In this document: positions 9,768 to 18,466 of the stretch, piece by piece
How positions within the stretch are numbered: position 1 is the stretch's first letter
Layout: each line of letters starts with the position of its first letter
Assembly (NCBI RefSeq): GCF_012912005.1
Contig: NZ_JABBEA010000007.1
Location: 224,052-288,051, forward strand
Source of the DNA: Paenibacillus sp. SZ31
GTDB lineage: Bacteria > Bacillota > Bacilli > Paenibacillales > Paenibacillaceae
Reading direction: 5' to 3'
DNA length: 64,000 nucleotides
Made by a program: the position numbers and the translations under genes
The notes under the pieces: model-generated
What the model was told of the DNA's origin: nothing
What the model saw: only the letters and a program-made list of their open reading frames with translations
Database searches by the model: none

Positions 9768-11357
9768 TTAATTGGTTTTGAAGGCAGCTGCCGAATTCGC
9801 CAGCTCTTCCGCCAGATGTGCCAGAGACTGGCATGTTGCAGCTGTCTCTTCTGACGCTGCTGCGGATTCTTCACTTGAAGCCGAGATGGATTCAACGGAA
9901 CTCATGACCTCTGCCGCTTGAGCCGCTTCTTCTTCACATGCAGCTGCAATTTCGTTTACTTTCTGTGAGGAGTTATTGACCATATCAATGATCTGATCAA
10001 ATGCCTGTCCAGTCATGGAAGACTGTTCAACACTGGCGGCTACCGCCTGTACGCTTTGTCTTGTGTTTTCCTGCATCGCTTTGATGATAGCTGTAATTTC
10101 TTTGGTCGCCTCGCCGCTACGCTCTGCAAGCTTCCGGACTTCATCTGCGACTACGGCGAATCCTCGACCTTGTTCTCCCGCACGTGCCGCTTCAATGGCT
10201 GCATTCAGCGCGAGCAGATTGGTCTGTTCAGCGATATCGTCAATCACTTCAATGATGTCACCGATTTTACGGGAATCATCTTCGAGTTTGGTCATTTTCG
10301 TATTCACAGCTTGCATGCCTTCCAATGAAGTTTGTACAACAAGTCCACCTTCACGAGCAGTCTTTACGGTATCATTGGACAATTCGGCAGCTTCTTCCGC
10401 ACTTGCAGCAACGGAGTTAATGGCAAGTGATAGCTCCTTGAACAATTCGGAGATGTTTCCTGCCTCGCTGGATTGGCTTGTGCTGGTACTTGCAATCTCC
10501 TGTGTGCTGGCTGAGATCTGTTCCGAAGAAGCGGCAACACTTTGGGAGTTCATCACGATGTTATTGATTAAGTCTTTCAGGTTGTCGACCATACGATTCA
10601 GTGCCGCGGCCAGTTGACCCACTTCATCTTTGCTGGAGATGTCTGACTTGAGGGTCAGATTTCCGCCGGCAACTTCCGTAGCCAGACCCAGCATGGCCAT
10701 GAGTGGCTTAGAAATGGAGCGAGATATAATGTAACCGATTAGGATACTGAAGAGTACGGATGCAATCACCATAACAATCGTTACCGCAAAAGCAGTTGTA
10801 TAAGCTTCTTCAGATTTCGTGTTGGCCTGATCTGCCAGATTTACATTGAGGTTCACCAGGTCTGCGAGGTTTTTTACAACCTCATCACCAGGAGGTTTCA
10901 AAGTCGCTTTCAGGAATGTAATGAAAGCTGCATCATCATCTGATAACGCCATAGTGACGCCTTGATCATAAAGTTTCATGTAGCTGGTATATTGGGTATC
11001 TAACTTACGAAGCAATTCCGTTTCTTCCGGGGTAGTGGCAAGAGGACGGTACGTAGCAAGTCGATCCTCCAAAGATTGACGAATCGTGGCAATACTTTCT
11101 GTAATTCTGGTCTGCTCTGCTACTACAGTTTCGTAATTCAAATCACGTACGTTAACTCGCAATCTCTGATAATCAACCTGAGCAGAAGAGAGCTCTCGAA
11201 CCGAGATCAGATTATTGTTGTACATCTCTTGCATCCGTTCATTCGTACTTCTCAATGTTACTACCGAGTAGACGCCAAGCGCCGCAAGGATTATCGACAC
11301 AATTAAAAATGCTGAGATAATCTTTGTTGCTGTTTTTAAATTTCCAAACCACTTCAT
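9768..11357 (-). CDS. Methyl-accepting chemotaxis protein with a 4-helix-bundle sensor
   Basis: 529 aa from an ATG at 11357 with AGGAGGAG five bases upstream; an open frame continues 81 bases further but without a ribosome binding site. The order is: TM helix 1 (about residues 8-30), an extracellular helical sensor of about 155 residues of 4HB_MCP type, TM helix 2 (about 190-212), HAMP, then the long coiled-coil signalling domain whose conserved tip includes [20 protein letters not shown] and [16 protein letters not shown]. The ligand is unknown. It is the first gene of the receptor-cheW-cheA operon, suggesting a dedicated receptor for this kinase set. Confidence 0.95.
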   Translation of the reverse strand: MKWFGNLKTATKIISAFLIVSIILAALGVYSVVTLRSTNERMQEMYNNNLISVRELSSAQVDYQRLRVNVRDLNYETVVAEQTRITESIATIRQSLEDRLATYRPLATTPEETELLRKLDTQYTSYMKLYDQGVTMALSDDDAAFITFLKATLKPPGDEVVKNLADLVNLNVNLADQANTKSEEAYTTAFAVTIVMVIASVLFSILIGYIISRSISKPLMAMLGLATEVAGGNLTLKSDISSKDEVGQLAAALNRMVDNLKDLINNIVMNSQSVAASSEQISASTQEIASTSTSQSSEAGNISELFKELSLAINSVAASAEEAAELSNDTVKTAREGGLVVQTSLEGMQAVNTKMTKLEDDSRKIGDIIEVIDDIAEQTNLLALNAAIEAARAGEQGRGFAVVADEVRKLAERSGEATKEITAIIKAMQENTRQSVQAVAASVEQSSMTGQAFDQIIDMVNNSSQKVNEIAAACEEEAAQAAEVMSSVESISASSEESAAASEETAATCQSLAHLAEELANSAAAFKTN

Positions 11358-11825
11358 GTAATCTCCTCCTAGGCATCTTAGTGTCCAGTTATGTATATAA
11401 CGCTCGGCAAACCCTTCTCTTGGTCGCGCTCTAGACAACTTACGATTTATTTCGACAGAAATATATCAAAACTGAATAGGAGATTTTTAATTCTATAAAT
11501 TTGCACTATTGCGAATTTTTATTTTAGATATTAAGTTTCTAGTATTTTATTAAGTAACTAACTAATTACCTGTTTATTAAAATCAATAATTTCACATATA
11601 CGAAATCCATATATTTTTCAATTATATTACATATGATTTATTAGACATAACACTAGTAAACTGTATAACTTCATTTTTATGATTTGGTAAGGTACAATCT
11701 CGTAGTTCTTCGGTCTAACAAAGATTATAATTTGTTTATCATTCATGCCTTAATTTCATATAAGTACAGTTCAACCCATGACTTAAGTCTAATATGTTGC
11801 AACTTTAACTGATGCCTTTGTCATA
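11358..11825. other. AT-rich intergenic region
   Basis: About 470 bases of AT-rich sequence upstream of the receptor gene. No open frame with a ribosome binding site, no RNA gene, and no convincing sigma-D promoter (TAAA-N15-GCCGATAA) was found on the minus strand. Confidence 0.5.
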
Positions 11826-11860
11826 CAAAAAAAATCAAACCCACATAAGGTGAGTTTGAT
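11826..11860 (-). terminator. Intrinsic terminator after the 226-aa conserved gene
   Basis: On the minus strand ATCAAACTCAC pairs with GTGGGTTTGAT and is followed by eight T residues. It lies 38 bases beyond the stop codon. Confidence 0.85.
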
Positions 11861-11898
11861 TAAATAGATATCAATTCTATGGATTAGTATGAATAGAA

Positions 11899-12579
11899 CT
11901 ACGTGCTATACAACTGCTCCAGTTCGATTAAGCGATCCTTAATCCGCTGCGGAATAATGTCAAACAACTGGTCCCAAGTCATGAACATTTCCGGTTTCAA
12001 CAGATACTCTTCGAACTCCATGGAAGGCACGAACGCCTTGGTCTGCAGATAACTCGTTACCTGGGCATCAATCTGTTCATTCGTTTCATAATACCCACGG
12101 AATAAATCATTCACGAGCAACCCATCACATCCGGCTTTGGTACCTGCGGCACTATATAAGTCTGGCAATAATTCAAACACAACTGGCAGCGGTGAGAAAG
12201 CGTGCTTGCCAGGCTGTGAATACAGACATACATGACGTCCAACCACATTAACTCGATCCTTCAGCAATCCCCGCAGCACTTTACCATGAAAGCTGGCTTC
12301 ACAGTCTACAACTTCACCGTCATGACCCACATATATCCACACATGTTCCATCTCATACAGATGTCCGATCTCATAATCCCACCAGATCGCAAACTCAATT
12401 ACATATTGAACTGCTTCAGCCGGGAATTGAATATCCCTCTTGAACGAAGGCGAAGGTCCTGAACGATCCAACACAGAAACGCCAACAAAATCCGGATAGA
12501 AGGGTTCGTTCCGGTCAAACATCAATACAGGTGCATAACGCATTGCAGTTTCTAGCATTTCCGTTTCGGACATTGTCAT
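11899..12579 (-). CDS. Conserved protein of unknown function, possibly Vps62-like
   Basis: 226 aa, soluble, no signal peptide. I do not recognise it with certainty. The start RYAPVLMFDRNEPFYPDFVGVSV, the EHVWIYVGHDGEVV stretch near residue 78 and the later HAFSP segment recall the Vps62/DUF946-like fold, in which aromatic strands surround a conserved HxxxW region; this is a weak resemblance by eye. It is a single-gene unit with its own terminator, between the chemotaxis operon and a cupin gene on the same strand. Confidence 0.7.
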   Translation of the reverse strand: MTMSETEMLETAMRYAPVLMFDRNEPFYPDFVGVSVLDRSGPSPSFKRDIQFPAEAVQYVIEFAIWWDYEIGHLYEMEHVWIYVGHDGEVVDCEASFHGKVLRGLLKDRVNVVGRHVCLYSQPGKHAFSPLPVVFELLPDLYSAAGTKAGCDGLLVNDLFRGYYETNEQIDAQVTSYLQTKAFVPSMEFEEYLLKPEMFMTWDQLFDIIPQRIKDRLIELEQLYST

Positions 12580-12653
12580 GGATGGTATCCCCCATTTTCA
12601 TCGATGTTACAACTATATTAACAGAGAATTGTATAAGTGTTAACGTATAGAAT

Positions 12654-12688
12654 AAGCCCACAACTGGATAAGTTCCAGCTGCAGGCTT
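12654..12688 (-). terminator. Probable terminator after the 197-aa cupin gene
   Basis: AAGCC and CAACTGG on one side pair with CCAGCTG and GGCTT on the other; the minus strand continues TTATTCT. It lies 30 bases past the cupin stop. Confidence 0.6.
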
Positions 12689-12718
12689 GAATGGTTCTAT
12701 TTTATTAGAGAGCTGCTC

Positions 12719-13312
12719 CTATTCTCTAGATCCTTTTGTTGGTTTGAGTGCATTGGATGGTTGGGTAGACAGGTCAGAAACAGCAGTATCGCACCCTATT
12801 GGAGGACCCAGGATGGCATCATTTTTAATGGATGCAACGGCTCTGGCATACGCCTCTTCATCCAAACAGTACGCGCGGTGAGCCACCTCCGGCGGTGTAG
12901 CTGCCAAGAAGTCCGCTCCAAACACAATATCAGGCGTTGGTTGATCAAAGATAGTTAATACATATACATCATCTGTCTCAGCGACAAACCAGTGAAACCA
13001 ACCTTTCGGAAATACAACAACCTGACCTGGTTTCAGACGATATGTCAATCGTTCACGCGTAAACGGATTGAATACTGACGCTGTAATTTCACCGGTGATG
13101 ACCACAACCATCTCCGTGACATTGGTGTGCCAGTGCGGCTGCACAATAATTCCTTTACTTAAGTACACGTTGAAGAAACCATTTGCAATGGTCGGCAGCT
13201 GTTCTCCAAACAACTGGGTTATATAGTTGCGTGAATCCCTCTGATAATTGACAACTGCATTAGAATCGGCAGCTAACGGAACATTCGGAGCTTGCAAAAT
13301 CGGATCAATCAT
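12719..13312 (-). CDS. Cupin-domain protein (germin/oxalate-decarboxylase-like fold)
   Basis: 197 aa. A single cupin barrel with metal-binding motif 1 around residues 60-80 (QPHWHTNVTEMVVVITGE) and motif 2 near 105 (PKGWFHWF). The C-terminal 50 residues contain YCLDEEAYARAV and ILGPPIGC. A second protein with the same architecture and matching C-terminal motifs is encoded at 28364-29149. No catalytic activity can be assigned; a role in spore or cell-surface material is only a guess. The ATG follows AGGAGGAG. Confidence 0.87.
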   Translation of the reverse strand: MIDPILQAPNVPLAADSNAVVNYQRDSRNYITQLFGEQLPTIANGFFNVYLSKGIIVQPHWHTNVTEMVVVITGEITASVFNPFTRERLTYRLKPGQVVVFPKGWFHWFVAETDDVYVLTIFDQPTPDIVFGADFLAATPPEVAHRAYCLDEEAYARAVASIKNDAILGPPIGCDTAVSDLSTQPSNALKPTKGSRE

Positions 13313-13554
13313 ACGGTTATTTCTCCTCCTTGGGCATACATCTCATTGTTGTACTGTATGCCGAGGAAATGCGACTCATACCTGTGTACTTAGACATCGT
13401 TCATTTTAATAAAAGTATTCAAGCGAGTCAGACTCTATCTCAAAATGGAAGTCTCTGAATGGCTTTGATATAATTCATCTATTATTAGTTCTTCAGAATA
13501 CTTCGTTTACAAGTTAGCTTAGCATCGATTGGTGCAGAACGAAAGGAGCATAAC

Positions 13555-15093
13555 ATGATCCCCAAGGTTGGAGATGTGTACTGCGTATACGTCGAAAAAT
13601 TACAACAATATGCCGCCTGCCAGGTAACTGGCCTGAAAGAAACGGAGGGTAAAACTTCCGACACGCTTGCCTCAGTTCTTCAATTGGATTGGACTGGTGA
13701 TCAACTGCCTAATGAAATGCAGCTTCATCAGATGAAGCCACTGATCTGTAATTTTTATTTTTGGAATGATCGAGTTGACCATAGTTTCCTGAATGCTAAT
13801 GTTCCTTCACAATATGTGCTTGCAGGCAATATCTCGCCTCTCTATACCGAGGAAACGAATACGTATGGCGGAGGCTGGCCAATCGGAGAAAAGCTCTATC
13901 TCCAGCGTGAATGGGAAGGTATCGATGCGATCCGAAGAGAACAGTTCAAACAAGCTGCGGATGATGACGAAGAAATCATGATTGGCGATCGTGTAATGCG
14001 GCGAAGTACGAGCACAATCCGCGATTTCAGCCCTAAGTCTGAGGAAGATATAACCGAACTCACAAAGCTACCCTGTCTAACACATATTGAAATGAATGGA
14101 TATACGGAATCGATCTTTTCATTTATAGAGGACAATCCGTTCATTAATGAACTTCATATCGTAGATCATGGTCAAACGAAACTGGATATCAGCAAGAGCC
14201 ACCTGACCAAACTTATTGTGGATGTCAGCGGGTTGGAGCGGTTAATTTTGAACACGAAGATGACGAGTCTGAACTTCACAGGAGAGCTGTCCCCTGATCT
14301 TCATATCGTAGCTCATGAAGATGGTAAATGCATCACTCTGAATGTCCCAGTGGACTTGCCACAGGTTACTGGTATTTCGCGACTTGAAGGTCTGTATATC
14401 AGAGATATCACGGAACTCAATCTGGAGCCAATTGTGCAGTACTATCCTGAGCTTTCAGAATTACGATTGTGGGGCAAACCCGGCAATGTATCCCATATAG
14501 AAACGATTCAGCATTTGGCGAATTTGCAAACCTTCACTACATATGACCTGTTCGGCTTCGACGGTGATCAATTCCCTGATCCAGAGCAGCTTCCCGAATT
14601 GGCTACGCTGTGGCTAACCAGCCTGCCTGCCGACGCAGCCAAATCGATCAAAACAAAATTTAAAAAACTTGCTGCTGCCGGACTTGATGTGGAGATCACC
14701 AAAGCACGCAAACCGGAATGGCTTGCCGAGAACCTGAACAATCCGTTTCGGGATTGGCATGGAAGGGACCACATCAAGGCAGCACACGCAAAAAAAGCAG
14801 CTCATTTGTACAAGCAGTGCTTGAAGGAAATTCGTCAATTAAGTCAAGGTCCAATGGATCAGGAGTCTATACACAAGCAGCTCGTCTCCATGGTTGAAAA
14901 CTACACCCAGACCTTCAACAAGATGGATGCGAAGACCGGCTTTATTGAAACCGTTGAGCGGGAAGAGATTTATGTTGTTCTAACGGAGCTACTGGATCAG
15001 TTGAATGAGCAATTGGAACTGCGTCAAGATGATTCAGTTAAGGTTAATCACGAGGGATTATTTGAGGTATTTGATCGTTTGAGGGATTTCTAG
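13555..15093 (+). CDS. Leucine-rich-repeat-like protein of unknown function
   Basis: 512 aa, cytoplasmic. The first 130 residues (from IPKVGDVYCVYVEKLQQYAACQ) look like a small beta domain, with faint similarity to Imm26-type immunity proteins. Residues 175-370 are irregular leucine-rich-repeat-like units (for example LTHIEMNGY, INELHIVDHG, LSELRLWGKPG). The C-terminal 140 residues are helical and charged. Similar proteins are often labelled gliding motility protein without evidence. The ATG follows AAAGGAG. It stands alone, with a strong terminator after it. Confidence 0.8.
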   Translation: MIPKVGDVYCVYVEKLQQYAACQVTGLKETEGKTSDTLASVLQLDWTGDQLPNEMQLHQMKPLICNFYFWNDRVDHSFLNANVPSQYVLAGNISPLYTEETNTYGGGWPIGEKLYLQREWEGIDAIRREQFKQAADDDEEIMIGDRVMRRSTSTIRDFSPKSEEDITELTKLPCLTHIEMNGYTESIFSFIEDNPFINELHIVDHGQTKLDISKSHLTKLIVDVSGLERLILNTKMTSLNFTGELSPDLHIVAHEDGKCITLNVPVDLPQVTGISRLEGLYIRDITELNLEPIVQYYPELSELRLWGKPGNVSHIETIQHLANLQTFTTYDLFGFDGDQFPDPEQLPELATLWLTSLPADAAKSIKTKFKKLAAAGLDVEITKARKPEWLAENLNNPFRDWHGRDHIKAAHAKKAAHLYKQCLKEIRQLSQGPMDQESIHKQLVSMVENYTQTFNKMDAKTGFIETVEREEIYVVLTELLDQLNEQLELRQDDSVKVNHEGLFEVFDRLRDF

Positions 15094-15106
15094 ATTCTAA
15101 ATTGAT

Positions 15107-15149
15107 AAGAGTTAAGCCTGACTCCATAGGAATCAGGCTTAACTCTTTC
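15107..15149. terminator. Strong bidirectional terminator
   Basis: A perfect 15-bp stem: AAGAGTTAAGCCTGA (15107-15121) pairs with TCAGGCTTAACTCTT (15133-15147), ending in a T run on the plus strand. It separates the leucine-rich gene from the convergent zinc-ribbon cluster. Confidence 0.9.
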
Positions 15150-15170
15150 TCGTATCCACCCTGAATCATT

Positions 15171-15656
15171 TTACGTTGCTACAACTGTTGTTCCACAATA
15201 CTCGCAGTCCGTTGATTGCTTGGGAAGCACTTTTGCCTTCGCCCCACATCCTGGGCAACTCACTGAAATTGGCCTTTGTGGCTCTTCAACTCTTTGTTCG
15301 ACTTCCTCTTCAGTGTTTTCCTTATCTGAAAAATTGATCTCTGTATAATTAATTGTATTATGACTGCTGTAACTCACGGTATTGCTATTGTAACTTGAAT
15401 ACGTATGCGGATTCTCATTTTCGCGATCAAGATGACCTCCGTAGTCTCCCCCATAAAACTTGCGTTCCGGGACACGCTTTTTCTTAACACGTTTTTTCCT
15501 AAGCAATTTAATACCAAAAAACAAAAATAAAAATTCAACTATAATAACTACAATTATGCCAAAAAGATCACCACTTTTGTGATTGTCTGCATTGAAAAAA
15601 GCAATGGGTATGCCAATTGCATACACCATAAAAATGAGCCCGAAAAACTTCCTCAA
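15171..15656 (-). CDS. Small membrane protein with C-terminal zinc ribbon
   Basis: 161 aa from a TTG at 15656 with GGGAGG eight bases upstream; a GTG 39 bases earlier has no such site. Two hydrophobic helices (FFGLIFMVYAIGIPIAFF and GIIVVIIVEFLFLFFGI) are followed by a basic stretch (LLRKKRVKKKR), a polar Ser/Asn/Tyr-rich linker, and a C-terminal CPGCG ... CEYCGT zinc ribbon. It is a clear paralogue of the next gene (15749-16123), whose final 25 residues are nearly the same. It is the last gene of the four-gene SPFH cluster. Function is unknown; the topology would place the ribbon in the cytoplasm. Confidence 0.85.
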   Translation of the reverse strand: MRKFFGLIFMVYAIGIPIAFFNADNHKSGDLFGIIVVIIVEFLFLFFGIKLLRKKRVKKKRVPERKFYGGDYGGHLDRENENPHTYSSYNSNTVSYSSHNTINYTEINFSDKENTEEEVEQRVEEPQRPISVSCPGCGAKAKVLPKQSTDCEYCGTTVVAT

Positions 15657-15748
15657 TTTGATTCCTCCCAAACAAACTCTACGCCTAGCCGACACACTAC
15701 AAGTATCCGTCCGCTAAAACTGTTAAAGTCTATTTATGTTAGCTACGA

Positions 15749-16123
15749 CTACGAAATCCTCATCGTTGTTCCGCAATACTCACAATCCGCAGACAAAGTA
15801 GGATATACCTTTACCTTGGCTCCACACCCTGAACAATTCACGGCTACAGATTCTTGAGGTTCATCTTTCTCTTCATATTTCTCATTACGCTGATCTTGGT
15901 AATATTGCTTATCATTAGAATTGTGATGGTATTGATCGGTGTTAGAACGAGATTTAGGTCGACCACACATTTTAATTCCCGTAACAAGTACGATAACCCC
16001 TGGTATAAAAAACACAATTGTACTAAAAATGGCCATCTCCGTTCCTTCAGACAGCATGATTAAAGAGAACAGGATCGTCAGACACGAAATGATAATTAAT
16101 ATAATTCCAAAAAATCTTTTCAC
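15749..16123 (-). CDS. Small membrane protein with C-terminal zinc ribbon (paralogue)
   Basis: 124 aa from a GTG behind GGAGG. Two N-terminal membrane helices (FFGIILIIISCLTILFSLIM and AIFSTIVFFIPGVIVLVTGI), a charged linker, then CSGCGAKVKVYP ... CEYCGT. Length, layout and the ribbon sequence match the neighbour at 15171-15656, so the pair probably arose by tandem duplication. It is co-oriented with the membrane protein gene upstream (18-base gap). Function is unknown. Confidence 0.85.
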   Translation of the reverse strand: MKRFFGIILIIISCLTILFSLIMLSEGTEMAIFSTIVFFIPGVIVLVTGIKMCGRPKSRSNTDQYHHNSNDKQYYQDQRNEKYEEKDEPQESVAVNCSGCGAKVKVYPTLSADCEYCGTTMRIS

Positions 16124-16141
16124 GGCATTTCCTCCAGCAAT

Positions 16142-16882
16142 TTATGATTTGCTTGTCATGATCTGTTGATTTCGCTCTTTCAAACGGAACTTTAACTGGG
16201 ATAGTTGCGAAGCAAAACGTTCACTATTTACCAATTCCCCTGCTTCGTACTGATTTGCAAGCTCACTGTTCATCAATTCAATGTCCAGCAAGATCTGGCG
16301 GTCATTTTTCTCAAAGGAATCCGGAGTAATTGGGTCACTATACTTTACAAGTTCAATTAATGATTGAACGGTTTTGCGCTCCTCTTCCACAGTTAGGACG
16401 GGATGTTGCACCATGGTATGAAGCAATTGCTGTAAAGCTTTTTCGATTAATTGTAAGTTTGTGATTTTTGTATGTTCATCTGTTTCATGACGGCGCGCAC
16501 TTTGAATATAGATCATAATGATTCCGCACAAAATAATTGCGATCGCAATCGTTAACGTGTGTAACAATACGAACCAGCGAAGCGCATGATCTGCTGAACC
16601 TGTTAACAACGTGTAGATCATCACACAAATCAGATAAATACCCAATACTACACCTAAAGCTGTGTAACCTGGAACAAACCGTTTAAACCGATCCATATTT
16701 TGCATGATGAACCGCGCGTAGATCCAAATAGCCGTAATCGCTACATAAGAAGCAACGAGATTCATCCAAAAAGAAAACGACAGAAGCGCATGATTAAACA
16801 GCGTAAAAGAAACGATTGACGATACTAACATGCATATTAAATAGACGACATCCAAAATCAAGAGATTGCTCCGTTTTACCAT
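16142..16882 (-). CDS. Four-helix membrane protein of unknown function
   Basis: About 246 aa. Four predicted membrane helices occupy the first 130 residues (for example VVYLICMLVSSIVSFTLF and VVLGIYLICVMIYTLL). A helical, probably cytoplasmic tail follows, with conserved-looking QLIEKALQQLLHTMVQHP. The start is the ATG at 16882, or the GTG at 16885 that overlaps the stop codon of the SPFH gene by one base; GGAGGA serves both. The overlap implies translational coupling to the SPFH/zinc-ribbon protein. I do not recognise the family. Confidence 0.8.
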   Translation of the reverse strand: MVKRSNLLILDVVYLICMLVSSIVSFTLFNHALLSFSFWMNLVASYVAITAIWIYARFIMQNMDRFKRFVPGYTALGVVLGIYLICVMIYTLLTGSADHALRWFVLLHTLTIAIAIILCGIIMIYIQSARRHETDEHTKITNLQLIEKALQQLLHTMVQHPVLTVEEERKTVQSLIELVKYSDPITPDSFEKNDRQILLDIELMNSELANQYEAGELVNSERFASQLSQLKFRLKERNQQIMTSKS

Positions 16883-16884
16883 CA

Positions 16885-18192
16885 CTATGCCTGTCCTCCT
16901 TCTTGCAGATTGTTTCCGCAATCGAGACAGAACTTCTGGCCGGGTTTTACTTCATGTTGGCAACGACTACATTTCAAGCTTAAACCTGTGCCACAGTTGC
17001 CACAGAATTTTGTATGACCGGAATTCATATGGTTACAATTTGGGCATGGGCTAGGCATCGGTTGATGACATTGAATACATTCCAATGCGTTCTCCGCATT
17101 ATCCGCCCCACATGAAGGACATGCATGGTATTTGTCACCACAGTTAGGACAGAATTTGGTTCCCTTTGGCAAGGTATGTCCACAATTGTTGCAATCTGTT
17201 GTTGCTACCGATTTTTCGGCTAATGAATTGCCACATTTGCTGCAAAAAGAGCTGTTCTCCTGGTTCGGATGATGACAATGCTTACATATACTTACTGCAG
17301 GCGTTTCCTTCGTAGACATCACTTTAGACATCTGGGACATCTCGCTACTGAAAGAACCTCCCAGACCAACACCCATGCCCATCCCCAGCCCTGCGCCCAT
17401 GATGTCTGACTGCATGCTTCCTTCATTTTTGGCTGCACCTTCAAGCGTATCAAAAGAACGTTCTTGCTGATATGTGTAGCCAATGATATCCATCTCAGCT
17501 TTGCGTGCCAACGCTTCTCTTAATCGAATGACTGAAGGATCTTCTTCGGGCAGATTGACATTGTGAATATACAGGTTGATTAACTCAATACCAAATTCTT
17601 CAAAAGTAGATGCTATCGTATCTGCAAAATGTCGTGATATCTCGGCGATATATGCATTGATTTCCAAAACACTTACTTTTCTATGTATTAGATATGATGA
17701 CAACATGGAGTTAATATTCATGATAATCAACCCACGGAAGTAATTAATCATATTAACTTGGTTAAACTCAGGCAGTGTTCCCACAAGCTTGACCAAAAAT
17801 TTTCGTGAATCCGAAATTTTCATTCCCATTTGTCCAAATGTTCTTACGGGAACAATAATATTATACTTGGGATCCTGGATCTGAATCGGATTCGCCGTTC
17901 CCCATTTAACGTCCAATGCGCTTACTTGATTGACATACCATACTTCTGCTGCAAAAGGTGACTTTCCTCCGAACGGAAGGTTAACGAGTCGGTTCAAGAT
18001 TGGGATATTCGCAGTACTCAACGTATGCCTTCCGGGTCCAAACATATCAAGTGCTCTTCCATCCTTGAAAAGAATTGCTTGTTGAGATTGATTCACAATT
18101 AACTGAGTCCATGTTCCCAGTTCAGTCTCGGGATGTTTCCAAGCAAATACATCAGGTGAGCCATCATACTTAATTACGTCAATAATCGCCAT
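16885..18192 (-). CDS. SPFH-domain protein with five C-terminal zinc ribbons (YdjI-like)
   Basis: 435 aa. Residues 1-265 are an SPFH/band-7-like domain resembling Bacillus YdjI and the so-called virion core protein family (GTWTQLIVNQSQQAILFKDG, FGPGRHTLST, EEFGIELINLYIHNVNLP). A Gly/Met-rich linker follows (DIMGAGLGMGMGVGLGGS). The last 150 residues contain ten CxxC motifs that pair into five zinc ribbons (CKHC/CSKC, CNNC/CPNC, CPSC/CIQC, CPNC/CGNC, CSRC/CLDC). In Bacillus, ydjI sits with pspA and other zinc-ribbon genes linked to envelope stress. Here it leads a four-gene operon of membrane and zinc-ribbon proteins, suggesting a membrane-associated scaffold. No enzymatic motif is seen. Confidence 0.9.
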   Translation of the reverse strand: MAIIDVIKYDGSPDVFAWKHPETELGTWTQLIVNQSQQAILFKDGRALDMFGPGRHTLSTANIPILNRLVNLPFGGKSPFAAEVWYVNQVSALDVKWGTANPIQIQDPKYNIIVPVRTFGQMGMKISDSRKFLVKLVGTLPEFNQVNMINYFRGLIIMNINSMLSSYLIHRKVSVLEINAYIAEISRHFADTIASTFEEFGIELINLYIHNVNLPEEDPSVIRLREALARKAEMDIIGYTYQQERSFDTLEGAAKNEGSMQSDIMGAGLGMGMGVGLGGSFSSEMSQMSKVMSTKETPAVSICKHCHHPNQENSSFCSKCGNSLAEKSVATTDCNNCGHTLPKGTKFCPNCGDKYHACPSCGADNAENALECIQCHQPMPSPCPNCNHMNSGHTKFCGNCGTGLSLKCSRCQHEVKPGQKFCLDCGNNLQEGGQA

Positions 18193-18405
18193 GTTTAATT
18201 CCTCAATTCAGTATTAGATTACTATAATTTACTAAAAAATTCTTTTGCTAAATCACTGATTCTACAATATTTCCTATATTTAATTATCTTCCATCTACTT
18301 GTTCCATGTTTAGGCATTGATATTTTACCATTTCTAACCTTAATACGCACTAACATAGTTCATTTTTCATATGATATTTTTCCTATATGGGCATGTTCAT
18401 AATAG

Positions 18406-18441
18406 TAAAAACCTCTTCCATATGTTCATTGGAAAGAGGTT
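18406..18441 (-). terminator. Intrinsic terminator of the ankyrin gene
   Basis: On the minus strand AACCTCTTTCCA pairs with TGGAAGAGGTT (one bulge), followed by TTTTT. The gap 18193-18405 upstream of the SPFH operon is AT-rich with no other recognisable element. Confidence 0.8.
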
Positions 18442-18466
18442 AATAGAAAGTTCGTATACAATCCAT

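Noticed and set aside
11358..11825. Possible small RNA or sigma-D promoter in the AT-rich gap upstream of the receptor gene
   Set aside because: No TAAA-N15-GCCGATAA match, no GC-rich hairpin and no conserved motif could be seen by eye.
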